Part shown: positions 23,175 to 32,131 of the stretch, piece by piece
Layout of the letters: every line of letters starts with the position of its first letter
Numbering within the stretch: the stretch's first letter is position 1
Assembly (NCBI RefSeq): GCF_029338335.1
Contig: NZ_CP119796.1
Strand: one strand, 5' to 3'
DNA: 64,000 bases
DNA from: Halomontanus rarus
GTDB taxonomy: Archaea > Halobacteriota > Halobacteria > Halobacteriales > Natrialbaceae
Made by a program: the position numbers and the translations under genes
The notes under the pieces: generated by a model
What the model saw: only the letters and a program-made list of their open reading frames with translations
The model's database searches: none
Told to the model about the DNA's origin: nothing

Positions 23175-24275
23175 TCACTCGAGCCACGGCGTCGCCGCGG
23201 TCCGGACCGTCTCGGGGGCGAACGGGGCGTCGGTCCACGGCGGCAGTCGCCGGTCCTCCTCGGGCGGCCGGATCGAGTCGGCGTAGCGGTCGACCTGTTC
23301 GCGTTCGGCGGCGGCGTCGTACGCGAGGCCGTTGAACCGGGCGTCGGCGCGGTACTGCTCGATCAACCGTCGACCGGACTCGCGGTATCGGTCCGGCAGC
23401 GTCCCGTAGTCGGGGTCGACGCCGCCCTCCTCGAGGACGCCCAACAGCGTTGTCGCGACCTCCCGGCTCATCCCCTCGAGACCGGTGTCGCCGCCGACCG
23501 AGCGATGATCGTGTTCGTGACGACCCAGGTCGACCTGTGCGGTGCCGTCGAGCCCGGCGTGGGCGAAGGCGTCGCCGAGGGTGCCGACTTCGAGTCCCCA
23601 CGCTCGGGGCGCGCGAAGTCGGTGAGCGAGGTCCGCGGTCATCGCGAACTCGCCCGCGAGCGCGTAGCGGAAGGAGCCGAGGTAGTCGAGGATCGGGGCG
23701 TCGTGGGCGTCCTCCAGCGCGCGGAGCAGCGGCTCGTAGAACAGTCGGGACAGGCGGCCGTAGAGGCGGCCGTTCTCGACGCGGGCGTAGTAGCCCTTCG
23801 AGAAGTCGAAGCCCATCGTGAGGGGTGCGAGCAGGCGGGAGACGTGTGCGGCCTCGTAGCTGCTGGCGTCGGCGTCGTGGACGACGACGTACTCGCAGGC
23901 CGCGGCGGCGGGACCGAGCGCGAGCCAGACGTCCCGCCCCTTCCCGAAGCCGTTGGCCAGCCCGGCCTCGACGAGGAGGTCCTCGACGGCGGGGGCGTTA
24001 CACCAGAGGACGGACAGCGAGAGATCGAAGGACTCGAGCCACTCGCGAAACGGGTCGATACGCTCGGGTGCGGCGCGGACGGGGACGAAGACGTAGGCGG
24101 GGTCGACGGCCTCGAGTTCGGTGAGGACGCGTTCGGCGGCGAGGCTCGCGTGCTCGCGGTCGGTCATCGGGACGACGACGGCGGTGTCGTCGACGATGCG
24201 GCCGTCCGGGCCGAGGTCGGGCGGCGTCCCCGTGAGCTGGTGGAGCGTCGCGATCCGCTCCTGGGTGTACTCCAT
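23175..24275 (-). CDS. GpgS-like glycosyltransferase
   Basis: The 366-residue protein resembles glucosyl-3-phosphoglycerate synthase-type retaining GT-A enzymes: VVVPMTDREHASLAAERVL at the start, GFGKGRDVWLALG for the nucleotide-sugar loop, and YVVVHDADASSYEAAHVSRLL with the metal-binding DAD. Later come DYLGSFRYALAGEFAMTADLA and a cluster of histidines (DLGRHEHDHRSVGG). Such enzymes make precursors of glucosylglycerate-type solutes or glycolipids. No hydrolase partner is next to it, so the product is not certain. Confidence 0.78.
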   Translation of the reverse strand: MEYTQERIATLHQLTGTPPDLGPDGRIVDDTAVVVPMTDREHASLAAERVLTELEAVDPAYVFVPVRAAPERIDPFREWLESFDLSLSVLWCNAPAVEDLLVEAGLANGFGKGRDVWLALGPAAAACEYVVVHDADASSYEAAHVSRLLAPLTMGFDFSKGYYARVENGRLYGRLSRLFYEPLLRALEDAHDAPILDYLGSFRYALAGEFAMTADLAHRLRAPRAWGLEVGTLGDAFAHAGLDGTAQVDLGRHEHDHRSVGGDTGLEGMSREVATTLLGVLEEGGVDPDYGTLPDRYRESGRRLIEQYRADARFNGLAYDAAAEREQVDRYADSIRPPEEDRRLPPWTDAPFAPETVRTAATPWLE

Positions 24276-24406
24276 CAGTAGGTTCTTCGAGCGGAGCGTG
24301 AAAACGGCGACGACTGCGGCGAAGCGTTCGCCGGTCGTTCTACGGTTCGGCGGCCGTCACCGGTCGTGCTCGGCGGCTATCGCCGTGTCCGCGTCTGCCG
24401 CCGCAG

Positions 24407-25621
24407 TCAGTCGTTCGCACCGGCGGGGAGCCGACCGGTCGTCGAGAGCGTCCAGAGGACGACGACGGTCGCGAGCAGGATCAGGACGAACCCTCGAAAG
24501 ACCTCGTCGAAGCCGACGCCGAAGTCGACGAGGCTCCCGACGAGGTAGGGGCCGACCGCGTGGAAGGGCATCATCGTGGCGCTGAAGATGGCGTAGCCGC
24601 TCCCGCGGTGGTCGTCCGACAGCGAGGCGAGGACGTAGGTGTCCGAGACGGGGAAGAGTCCGTGGATGACGAATCCCGTCACCGCGCTCACGGCGATCAC
24701 GCCGAGCAGGGAGTCGACGACGGTGAGCGCGAACAGGCAGACGGCGAACCCGGCGGTGATCGCGAGCAAGAGCGGGACGAACGGGAGCCGATCGGCGAGG
24801 TTCCCGGTGAACCAGAAGGCGGGGATGCCGGTCGCGAACATGACGGTCAACAGGGTCAGCGCGACGCTCTCGGAGATCCCCTTCGTCTCTACGAGATAGG
24901 TTCCGTACAGGTTGAACAGGGCGTTCCAGACCAGTCCGATGAACCCGACCAGCGCGACCGCCGTCACGATGAGCCGCCAGTTCGCCCGGAACGCGACCCG
25001 CAGGTTGCGGTCCGTCCCGCCGGCGTCGGGGAGCGTCGTTCGTCTGGCCAGCACGTAGAAGGCGATCGTCGAAATCGTCGTGGCGAGTGCGATCAGCAGG
25101 AAGATGACGCGCCAGGCGGCCAGCGGCCACACCGTGATCGCGAAGACGACGCCGACGATCACGGGCGCGAGTACCGCGGCGATCTGGGCCGCGACGCCGT
25201 GGATGCCGATCACCCGACCGACCCGCTCCGGGAACAGTTCGCTCACCAGCGGGTTCGCCGCGACGAAGTAGACGCCGCTGGCGACCCCCATGAGCAACGC
25301 GCCGACGGACAGCACCTCCAGCGACCGGGCGCTCGACGCGAACAGCGATGAACCGGTCAGGACGATGCCGCTCCACAGTACGAGCGTGTGACGGGGGAAC
25401 TTCGTGAGCAGGTAGCCGGTCGGCAGGCGAGGGACGGTACTTCCGATCCACGCCAGCGTCGCTAGCAACCCGATCTCGGCCGTACTGGCGGCGAAGATGG
25501 TCCGAAACGGCTCGAGAAGCGGCGCGTAGACGAGGCGTCCGATGTTGACGAGAAAGACGAGCGTACACAGCGAACCGAACACCTTCGTTCGTCCGTCGAC
25601 GCCTCGAATCGCCGTCTCCAT
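24407..25621 (-). CDS. Major facilitator superfamily transporter
   Basis: The 404-residue protein has about twelve hydrophobic helices in two six-helix halves split by a hydrophilic loop (RRTTLPDAGGTDRN). The first half has the MFS-like NIGRLVYAPLLEPF and LPTGYLLTKFPRHTLVLWSG motifs, the second GNLADRLPFVPLLLA. Substrate cannot be read from the sequence; drug, sugar and organic-acid transport are all possible. It follows no obvious operon partner; the next gene on this strand, 131 bases downstream, is the GpgS-like transferase. Confidence 0.88.
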   Translation of the reverse strand: METAIRGVDGRTKVFGSLCTLVFLVNIGRLVYAPLLEPFRTIFAASTAEIGLLATLAWIGSTVPRLPTGYLLTKFPRHTLVLWSGIVLTGSSLFASSARSLEVLSVGALLMGVASGVYFVAANPLVSELFPERVGRVIGIHGVAAQIAAVLAPVIVGVVFAITVWPLAAWRVIFLLIALATTISTIAFYVLARRTTLPDAGGTDRNLRVAFRANWRLIVTAVALVGFIGLVWNALFNLYGTYLVETKGISESVALTLLTVMFATGIPAFWFTGNLADRLPFVPLLLAITAGFAVCLFALTVVDSLLGVIAVSAVTGFVIHGLFPVSDTYVLASLSDDHRGSGYAIFSATMMPFHAVGPYLVGSLVDFGVGFDEVFRGFVLILLATVVVLWTLSTTGRLPAGAND

Positions 25622-25731
25622 AATCGTTCTTGCGTTCGATCGGTTTCAACACTTTCGAATCGAAATAGAACTGTTCGAACGAAATGAACGTCATCGATCG
25701 ACCCCTGTCTTTTTCTCCCCCACCTTCGTAA

Positions 25732-25735
25732 GGAG
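25732..25735 (+). promoter_or_regulatory. Shine-Dalgarno-like GGAG before the zinc microprotein
   Basis: AAGGAG ends five bases before the ATG at 25741. Most genes in the window look leaderless, so a good ribosome-binding site here marks a leadered transcript, probably starting from the A/T-rich stretch around 25660-25690. Confidence 0.5.
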
Positions 25736-25740
25736 CGAAC

Positions 25741-25911
25741 ATGAAATCAGTCCGGAAGGCCCTTCGAGACGGAGAACTCGACAAGGACACCTACGAACGG
25801 GTCACCTGTGCCGAGTGCGGGAAGGCGCTGAAGACGAAGAACGACCCGGACACGATCACGACGATCCGGATCTGTCCCGACTGCGGCGAGGAGTGGAAGG
25901 AACTGCGCTAA
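25741..25911 (+). CDS. HVO_0758-family zinc finger microprotein
   Basis: This 56-residue protein begins MKSVRKALRDGELDKDTY and has two zinc knuckles, CAEC (C23, C26) and CPDC (C45, C48), with the ending EEWKELR. The pattern matches HVO_0758 of Haloferax volcanii, a zinc-finger microprotein with a known solution structure. It is too short for many gene finders but has a Shine-Dalgarno-like site, intact cysteines and normal codon bias. It ends four bases before the convergent aldo/keto reductase stop. Confidence 0.9.
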   Translation: MKSVRKALRDGELDKDTYERVTCAECGKALKTKNDPDTITTIRICPDCGEEWKELR

Positions 25912-25915
25912 TCGA

Positions 25916-27004
25916 CTATTCGAAGACCGCGTCGAACGCCTCGGCTCCCAGCGGGTCGTACTCGCAGGCCGCAACGTTCTCCCTGACGTGTGTCGGGTCG
26001 CTCATGCCGACCAGTGACGACGTCACCCCCGGCGCCGATCGCGCGAAGTTGATCGACCGCTGGACCGTCGTCTCGCCGTTCAGCCGAGCGGCGACGTCCT
26101 CCGGGATGTCTCGAGCGAGGTCGCCCTGCGCGATGCTCGCGCTCGTAAAGACGTTCAGTCCGGCGTCGGCGGCGAACCAGAGCGCGGATTTGGCGCCGGT
26201 CGGCGTCTCGTGGGCCTCGACCGTGAACGCGTCCGCCATCGCCACGTTGAACGGCAGCTGGATCGCCCGGAAGTGCGTCCCGCCCGTCTCGGCTTCCTTC
26301 GCGGCGGCGCGAGCGCGCTCGACGACGGCCGGCAGCGACAGGTGTGAGGGGTGGTCCTGCGGAACGCGGAAGGCGTCCCACGTCGCCACGCCGTAGTGGC
26401 CGATGTCGCCCGCGGCGGCGCGCTCCTCGAGCCTGACGAACGTCTCCTCGAGCTGGTCGTAGACCTCCTCCCGGGTGTTCTCGCGAAGCTGGGTTTCGGG
26501 GTTGTGGACGTAGTAAAGATCGATCGCCTCGAGGTCGAGGTTCGCGAGCGAGTGCTCGAGTTGGTTCTCGACGTAGTCGGGAGCGATGCAGTGGCTCCCC
26601 ATCACGAGGTCGTCGCGGTCGACGAGGCCGGTGTCGACGTACTCCTCCTTGACGTACCGACCGGGGTCGTCGGGTCGCTCACCGTCGAAGGGGACGAACC
26701 CGCCCTTGGTCGCGACGAGGACCGCGTCCCGATCGACGTCGCTCTCCTCGAGCGCGCGGCCGATCACGCGCTCGCTGCGCTGACAGCGGTAGTTGATCGC
26801 CGTGTCGAGGACGTTACAGCCGCGCTCGAGGGCTTCCAGAATCGCGTCTTCGTAGCCCTCGTCGACGGTATCGGTCGGCTCACCGAGGTAGGTGCCGAGG
26901 CCGAGACTCGAGACGAGGCCGTCGCCGTACCGACGGAAATGAGTTCGCCCGAAGTCGTCGTGATGGGTGTTGCGGTAGTCCCACGTCGCAGGGCCGGTTG
27001 CCAT
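25916..27004 (-). CDS. Aldo/keto reductase
   Basis: The 362-residue NADPH-dependent barrel has the AKR tetrad: Asp and Tyr in NVLDTAINYRCQRSERVIG, Lys in VLVATKGGF and His in LYYVHNPE. The remaining barrel strands include HYGVATWDAFR and VTSSLVGMSDPTHVRENV, the usual cofactor 2'-phosphate region. Length is somewhat above typical (about 320) because of an N-terminal extension and one insert (VKEEYVDTGLVDRDDLVMGSHCIA). The ATG at 27004 lies about 27 bases after a TTTTACC box. Substrate unknown. Confidence 0.92.
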   Translation of the reverse strand: MATGPATWDYRNTHHDDFGRTHFRRYGDGLVSSLGLGTYLGEPTDTVDEGYEDAILEALERGCNVLDTAINYRCQRSERVIGRALEESDVDRDAVLVATKGGFVPFDGERPDDPGRYVKEEYVDTGLVDRDDLVMGSHCIAPDYVENQLEHSLANLDLEAIDLYYVHNPETQLRENTREEVYDQLEETFVRLEERAAAGDIGHYGVATWDAFRVPQDHPSHLSLPAVVERARAAAKEAETGGTHFRAIQLPFNVAMADAFTVEAHETPTGAKSALWFAADAGLNVFTSASIAQGDLARDIPEDVAARLNGETTVQRSINFARSAPGVTSSLVGMSDPTHVRENVAACEYDPLGAEAFDAVFE

Positions 27005-27123
27005 GCGCGCCGGTAGGGTCGTCGAGGGTAAAACAGGGGCGGTGTGAGTCGCTCGAGGGTGGGTTCGAGCGACGTTCTCGTCGCGACGAACGTCGGATCG
27101 AGGGGTGCGGTGCTCGAGTCCGC

Positions 27124-28407
27124 TCACTCGCGTGTGGCCTCGAGGTCGACGGCGGCGAACGGGACGAGCATCTCGTCGGGGTGGAGCCCGCCGTGCATCC
27201 CGATCAGTTCGAGTTCGTCGCTCTCGGCGCCGTACCAGAGACCCAGGTCGCGGTGGGTGCAGACGAGGTCGCCGACGCGTCGGCGGATCGCCTCACCGGG
27301 GACGCGGTCGCCGAACAGACCGCGGTCGAGCGCCGTCTCTCGCGAAAAGACGCGCGCGTCGAGGGTCCCCAGTTCGTCGGCGACCGTCGAGACGGTCCCG
27401 TCACGCAGGTGCAGGTGAACGTTCCGCGGGCTCCCAGCGAAGCGGATCGGGTCGCCGTTCGCCCGCCGGGCGAGGTTGTCGGTCACCGCATCGATCGACT
27501 CGAGGTCGACGTTCCGTTCGGGATCCGTGTCGACGTGGCCGTGATCGGCGGTGAACACGACCAGCGTCCGTTCGTCCTCCTCCGTCGACTCCTCGAGGAC
27601 GTCGAGCGCTCGCTCGAGCGCCTCGCAGACCTCGGCGACGGTCTTCGCGTGCGTCTCCGAGCGCGTCCCGTGTTCGTGACTCGCGTGATCGATGTGGGGG
27701 AGGTAGCCGTAGAGGTACGACGGCGTCCTCGCCGCCCGAGCGGCCTCACCGACCGACCCGACGAACGAGGTGAGGTCTTCGGTGTCGTAGGTGTGGCATG
27801 TCGCGCCGTCTTCGGTCGTCTCGAACGGGACGACGTGGCGGCAGTCGACGCCCTTCTCCCGGAGGTCGGGATAGATCGGCTCGCACTCCGAGACGTCCGC
27901 ACGGTCGAGCGGCGGCTCCTCGCCGTCTTTGGTCCGGAAGGGCAACACCTCGAACTCGGTATCGACGGACGGCTCGTAGACGTTCCAGCCGATCACGCCG
28001 TGTTCCGCGGGCTGGGTTCCCGTGTGAAACGTCGTGATCGCCGCCGCGGTCTCTGAGGGGTAGATCGACGTCAACGGGGTCACCGTCCCCCGTTCGGTGA
28101 CGCGCTCGAGGAGCGGGTTCGTCGCGGTCAGTCGCTTCCACCCCTCGAAGCCGAAGCCGTCGATCAGGAAGACGACGACGCGGTCGACGTCGGCGGTCTC
28201 GTCCCGGCGACCACCGAAAACGTCGTCCGGGAGGGGACGGCGCGCGTCGGAATCGGTTCGATCTCGATCTTGACCCCCGTCAGGAGCGAGCACCCGCCCA
28301 ACGGTATCGGGAACGTTCGAGAAGCAGTAGTCCTCGTAGGCTGGGAAGAGGAAGCCGTCCTCCGTCCGGCGCTCGCGGAGGTCGGCCTCGAGGTCGGTTC
28401 TGAGCAC
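27124..28407 (-). CDS. Alkaline phosphatase superfamily phosphodiesterase
   Basis: The 427-residue protein is a type I phosphodiesterase/nucleotide pyrophosphatase (PF01663). Metal and nucleophile positions are visible: FLIDGFG, the Thr in SETAAAITTFHTG, LPHIDHASHEHG, FTADHGH and GLHPDEM near the C-terminus. No signal peptide is evident, so it may be cytoplasmic; likely substrates are nucleotide or phosphodiester compounds. The start is GTG at 28407, 27 bases after a GAATTAC box, giving a leaderless message. Confidence 0.88.
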   Translation of the reverse strand: MLRTDLEADLRERRTEDGFLFPAYEDYCFSNVPDTVGRVLAPDGGQDRDRTDSDARRPLPDDVFGGRRDETADVDRVVVFLIDGFGFEGWKRLTATNPLLERVTERGTVTPLTSIYPSETAAAITTFHTGTQPAEHGVIGWNVYEPSVDTEFEVLPFRTKDGEEPPLDRADVSECEPIYPDLREKGVDCRHVVPFETTEDGATCHTYDTEDLTSFVGSVGEAARAARTPSYLYGYLPHIDHASHEHGTRSETHAKTVAEVCEALERALDVLEESTEEDERTLVVFTADHGHVDTDPERNVDLESIDAVTDNLARRANGDPIRFAGSPRNVHLHLRDGTVSTVADELGTLDARVFSRETALDRGLFGDRVPGEAIRRRVGDLVCTHRDLGLWYGAESDELELIGMHGGLHPDEMLVPFAAVDLEATRE

Positions 28408-28527
28408 GGTCCGCCCTTGGTCGTCGGGTGAAGTAATTCCGGCGGTCGGACAGTTCGCGACGTCTCATCGGGCGACGGTACCGGCGACGAACCGCCGGTG
28501 AGCGGTCACCGCCGTCGTTCGAGCGTC

Positions 28528-29829
28528 TCAGTCGCGGCGCTCGAGGTCGTGATCGACGCCCATGCCGCCGAGCATCTCGAAGAAGCCGGGGAAGGAGACG
28601 TCGACGTGTTCGCCGCCGGCGATCGTCGTCTCGCCGTCGGCGACGAGGGCGGCGATCGCGAGGGACATGACGATCCGATGGTCGCCGCGGCCGTCGACCG
28701 CGGCGCCGGCGAGACTCGAGTCGTCGCCGTGGATCGTCAGCGAATCTCGCTCCTCCGTGGTCTCGACGCCCATTTCACCCAGTTCGTCGGCCATCGCGCT
28801 CACGCGGTCGGTCTCCTTGAACCGGACGTGTTCGGCGTTCGTGATGCGAGTGTCACCGTCGGCGACCGCGCCGAGGGTCGCGATCGTCGGCAGCAAGTCG
28901 GGCGTGTCCTCGACGGAGACCTCGATCCCCTCGAGATCGGAGCGTGAAATCTCGATCACGCCGTCCTCGCGGTGCCAGTCGATCTCGGCGCCCATGCGCT
29001 CTAAGATCTCGACGATGGCGCTGTCACCCTGCGCGCTCGGGTAAGCGCCGTTAACGCGGACCGTATCGTCGCCGGCGACGGCGCCGGCGGCCAGCAGGTA
29101 GGAGATCGAGGAGAAGTCGCCGGGGACGTGGTACTCGCCGTCGGCTGGGTCGTAGGACTGGCCGCCCGCGACCGCGAAGCCTTCGTCGGTGTGTTCGGCC
29201 TCGACGCCGAAGTCCGCGAGCACCTCGATGGTGACGTCGACGTAGGGGGCGGACTTGAGTTGCGTCTCGAGTTCGATGTCGATTCCCTCCTCGGTGACGG
29301 CGCCGGCCATCAGGAGCGCGGAGATGTACTGCGAGGAGACGTCGCCGGGGATCGAGACGGGACCGCCGGAGACGGGGCCGGTGACGACGAGGGGCGCCCG
29401 GCCGTTCCCTCTGGTGCTCTTGGCCTCGCCGCCGAGGTCTCGAATGGCCTCGAGCAGCGGTCCCTGCGGACGCGATCGGAGGGATGCGTCGCCGGTGAGG
29501 ACGGTCGTGCCGTCGGCCAGTGCCGACGTCGCGGTGACCAGTCGCATCGTGGTACCGCTGTTGTCGCAGTCGATCACGTCGGCGGGGACCTCGGGTCGGC
29601 CGCCGAAGCCGTCGACCGCGAGGTGGCCGTCGTCGACGTCTCGACTGACGTCGCCGCCGAAGGCCGTGACGGCCCCTGCGGTCGCGCGCGTGTCCGCGCT
29701 CCAGAGGGCGTCGTAGACCAGCGCGCCGTCGGCGTAGCCCGCGGCGAGGATCGCCCGGTGGGTGTAGCTCTTCGAGGGCGGTGCCTGTGCCCCGCCGCTG
29801 ACGCGAGACGGTGAGATAGTGACGTCCAT
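28528..29829 (-). CDS. aroA: 3-Phosphoshikimate 1-carboxyvinyltransferase (EPSP synthase)
   Basis: AroA joins shikimate-3-phosphate and phosphoenolpyruvate to make EPSP, the step before chorismate. The 433-residue two-domain enzyme starts with APPSKSYTHRAI (phosphate-binding Lys and Ser), and has DCDNSGTTMRL, DVSSQYISALLMAGA, DLLPTIATLGAVADG with catalytic Asp and FKETDRVSAMADEL with a conserved Glu. The length matches the family. A TATAGGG box about 27 bases before the ATG suggests independent transcription. Other chorismate genes in the window lie far away, so the pathway is dispersed. Confidence 0.96.
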   Translation of the reverse strand: MDVTISPSRVSGGAQAPPSKSYTHRAILAAGYADGALVYDALWSADTRATAGAVTAFGGDVSRDVDDGHLAVDGFGGRPEVPADVIDCDNSGTTMRLVTATSALADGTTVLTGDASLRSRPQGPLLEAIRDLGGEAKSTRGNGRAPLVVTGPVSGGPVSIPGDVSSQYISALLMAGAVTEEGIDIELETQLKSAPYVDVTIEVLADFGVEAEHTDEGFAVAGGQSYDPADGEYHVPGDFSSISYLLAAGAVAGDDTVRVNGAYPSAQGDSAIVEILERMGAEIDWHREDGVIEISRSDLEGIEVSVEDTPDLLPTIATLGAVADGDTRITNAEHVRFKETDRVSAMADELGEMGVETTEERDSLTIHGDDSSLAGAAVDGRGDHRIVMSLAIAALVADGETTIAGGEHVDVSFPGFFEMLGGMGVDHDLERRD

Positions 29830-29936
29830 ACCGGCCCTGTCGGACGGCCACCCTATACCGATATCGGTACCTACTGCCCACCCGCGGTCTCGCCCCAATC
29901 ATCGTCATTATACTTCCCGCCCGCACACACGGAGGT

Positions 29937-31118
29937 ATGGACGTCGACCTCTCGCGACTTCGCGACTACCTCACGGACGAAGACCTCGACGGCTACCTCG
30001 TCGACGACGACGCGACCGACTCCGACCAGCGGTACCTCTCCGGGTTCGACGCGCCGGATCCCTACCAGACGCTGGTGACGCCCGAGGAGACGCACCTGCT
30101 CGTCTCCGGCCTCGAGTACGGCCGCGCGAAAAAGGACGCCGACGCGGACACCGTCTCGAGACGCGCCGAGTACGACTTCCAGTCGCTGCTCGAGGAGTAC
30201 GGCCCCTACGAAGGCGGCGTTCGATGTCTCGCCCGGTTCCTCGAGGATCACGGCGTCGAATCGATCGGCGTCCCGCGATCCTTCCCGACGGGGACGGCGG
30301 ACGGGCTTCGCGATCAGGGTGTCTCGGTGACCGTCGAAACGGACGACATCGTCGGACAGATCCGCGCAGTGAAAACCGACGAGGAAATCGGGCACGTCGG
30401 CGAGACCCAGCGGGCCAACCAGGAGGCGATGGCCGTCGCCGAGTCGCTGATCGCCGACGCTGACGTCGAAGACGGCGTGCTCGTCGCCGGCGGGGAGCCG
30501 CTCACCAGCGAGCGCGTCAAAGAGGAGATCGAGGTGACGCTCCTTCGACACGGCTGCTCGCTCGACGACACCATCGTCGCCTGCGGTGCCGACGGGGCCG
30601 ATCCTCACGACAGGGGGAGCGGTCCGCTCGAGGCCGACGAACTCATCGTGATCGACATCTTCCCGCGGGACAAGGAGACCAAGTACTTCGGGGACATGAC
30701 CCGGACGTTCGTCCGCGGCGAGCCGACCGACGAGATGCGCCGGCGGTACGACGCGACTCACGAGGCGTTCGAGGCTGCGCTCGAGACGGTCGAAGCCGGC
30801 GTGACGGGTGCGGACGTCCACGACGCGACCTGTGACGTCCTCGAAGACGCCGGGTTCGAGACGCGACGGACGAATCCGGCGGCGGAGACCGGGTTCATCC
30901 ACAGCACGGGTCACGGCGTCGGGCTGGACATCCATGAGGGGCCCAGCGTGTCCCCCGCCGGCGGCGAACTGGAACCGGGCCACGTGATCACGATCGAGCC
31001 CGGCGTCTACGACCCGGCGGTCGGCGGCGTCCGAATCGAGGACCTCGTGGTCGTCACCGAGAACGGTTACGAGAACCTGACCGCGTATCCGATCGACCTC
31101 GAGCCGGTCTCGAGGTGA
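29937..31118 (+). CDS. Xaa-Pro peptidase, M24 family
   Basis: The 393-residue protein has the creatinase-like N-terminal domain and pita-bread M24 domain. Metal ligands are visible in IVIDIFPRDKETKYFGDMTRTF (two Asp), STGHGVGLDIHEGP (His), TIEPGVY (Glu) and GVRIEDLVVV (Glu). It should release the N-terminal residue from Xaa-Pro peptides in the cytoplasm. The ATG at 29937 is about 27 bases after an ATTATAC box, and a GGAGGT directly precedes it. It is divergent from aroA. Confidence 0.93.
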   Translation: MDVDLSRLRDYLTDEDLDGYLVDDDATDSDQRYLSGFDAPDPYQTLVTPEETHLLVSGLEYGRAKKDADADTVSRRAEYDFQSLLEEYGPYEGGVRCLARFLEDHGVESIGVPRSFPTGTADGLRDQGVSVTVETDDIVGQIRAVKTDEEIGHVGETQRANQEAMAVAESLIADADVEDGVLVAGGEPLTSERVKEEIEVTLLRHGCSLDDTIVACGADGADPHDRGSGPLEADELIVIDIFPRDKETKYFGDMTRTFVRGEPTDEMRRRYDATHEAFEAALETVEAGVTGADVHDATCDVLEDAGFETRRTNPAAETGFIHSTGHGVGLDIHEGPSVSPAGGELEPGHVITIEPGVYDPAVGGVRIEDLVVVTENGYENLTAYPIDLEPVSR

Positions 31119-31772
31119 GGTCCCCGTCGGTCGTCGCCGCCCGACGGCGAGTGCGGGTTCGCGCCTCGCCCTCGAGTCCGGTTCTCGATCGCCATCACGC
31201 CCGTACGGTCATCTGTTTTCCCAGCCTCGAACGCCTCGGCCGGTGGGCTCGCCGAACGCGCCGAACCGCTGGCTCTACTCGCCTCTCAGTCTCGGTGAAA
31301 CCTGTCACCGCACCTCGTGCGAACAGTTCACAACCCTGCAAAATGACTATCATGTTGGCGGCTGCACGGGAGAGTACACGCCGGTGATTCCGATGACTGC
31401 CGATCGCACTCCGCCGACGCTCGCCGCTGCCGACAGCGGACGAGCCGGTATTCTGCACACCGATTCCGATAGCGGGAGACGGCAGTCGGTTCCGCGAACT
31501 CGACTCGCGTTCGTTCGGGCCACCTGAGATCGGACCGGCGGACGGCGAGCATTTTTCCCGTCCTCGAGGATCCGGGGCTGAGCGCGTCCCGTTCTCCGTC
31601 TCTCACTCCCTCCGAGCGGTGAGACCGTTTCGATCGGATGGGTGGTCGTGGGGATGACACGCTCGGACTCGACTGCGCTCTGGCTCGAATCGATACCCAG
31701 CACTGCGAGGCGCACTGGTAGCGGCGGTTCGACTCCGCCGGCGCCTCCTCCGGGCGACCGGAATGACGACAG
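31119..31772. other. 654-base gap without a convincing gene
   Basis: Open frames exist on both strands here but their translations are rich in Arg, Ser and Pro, lack hydrophobic cores and resemble no family. A short stem-loop (GGCGG / CCGCC around TTCGACT) at 31723-31739 looks like a tRNA T-arm, but no matching acceptor or anticodon arm is present. It may hold regulatory DNA or decayed coding sequence; I see nothing else. Confidence 0.5.
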
Positions 31773-31973
31773 ATGAAAGACGGACCACACCACGAGAGTC
31801 TCGATTACGACCACCCGGCGGCGTTGCGCCGGGCTCCCCCCGTGACGGTCTCGCTGGGACTGACGGTCGCGCCGTTTGCAGTGGCGTACGCGGTCGGCCA
31901 TCCGTATCTGGCCGCGGCGGCAGTGACCGTCCTCGTCGTCCTCGCGGGTGTGCGAGGACGGCTCGACGGGTGA
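31773..31973 (+). CDS. Possible 66-residue membrane protein
   Basis: The translation has a charged N-terminus (MKDGPHHESLDYDHPAALRRAPP), then two apparent hydrophobic helices (VTVSLGLTVAPFAVAYAV and YLAAAAVTVLVVLAGV) and a short basic/acidic end. The positive-inside pattern and codon bias are consistent with a gene, but no TATA-like box or Shine-Dalgarno is obvious and I recognise no family. A chance frame in GC-rich DNA remains possible. Confidence 0.4.
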   Translation: MKDGPHHESLDYDHPAALRRAPPVTVSLGLTVAPFAVAYAVGHPYLAAAAVTVLVVLAGVRGRLDG

Positions 31974-32131
31974 CCCGAACTCGAATCCGAGCCGAACTCG
32001 AACAGGATGCGCCCGCTGGTGCGGGTCCGATCGCGGTTCGATTCCGCGCGCGTCCCGTAGCGAACTCGGCCGTCGCGACGTCGACACGCTCCGGGGAAAG
32101 ATACATTCATCCGGCCCGACTCACAGCAGTA

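Noticed and set aside
31675..31748. tRNA-like 3' end: perfect T-arm stem and TTCGACT loop
   Set aside because: No acceptor stem pairs with GGCGCCT at the expected distance, and no D-arm or anticodon arm could be built.
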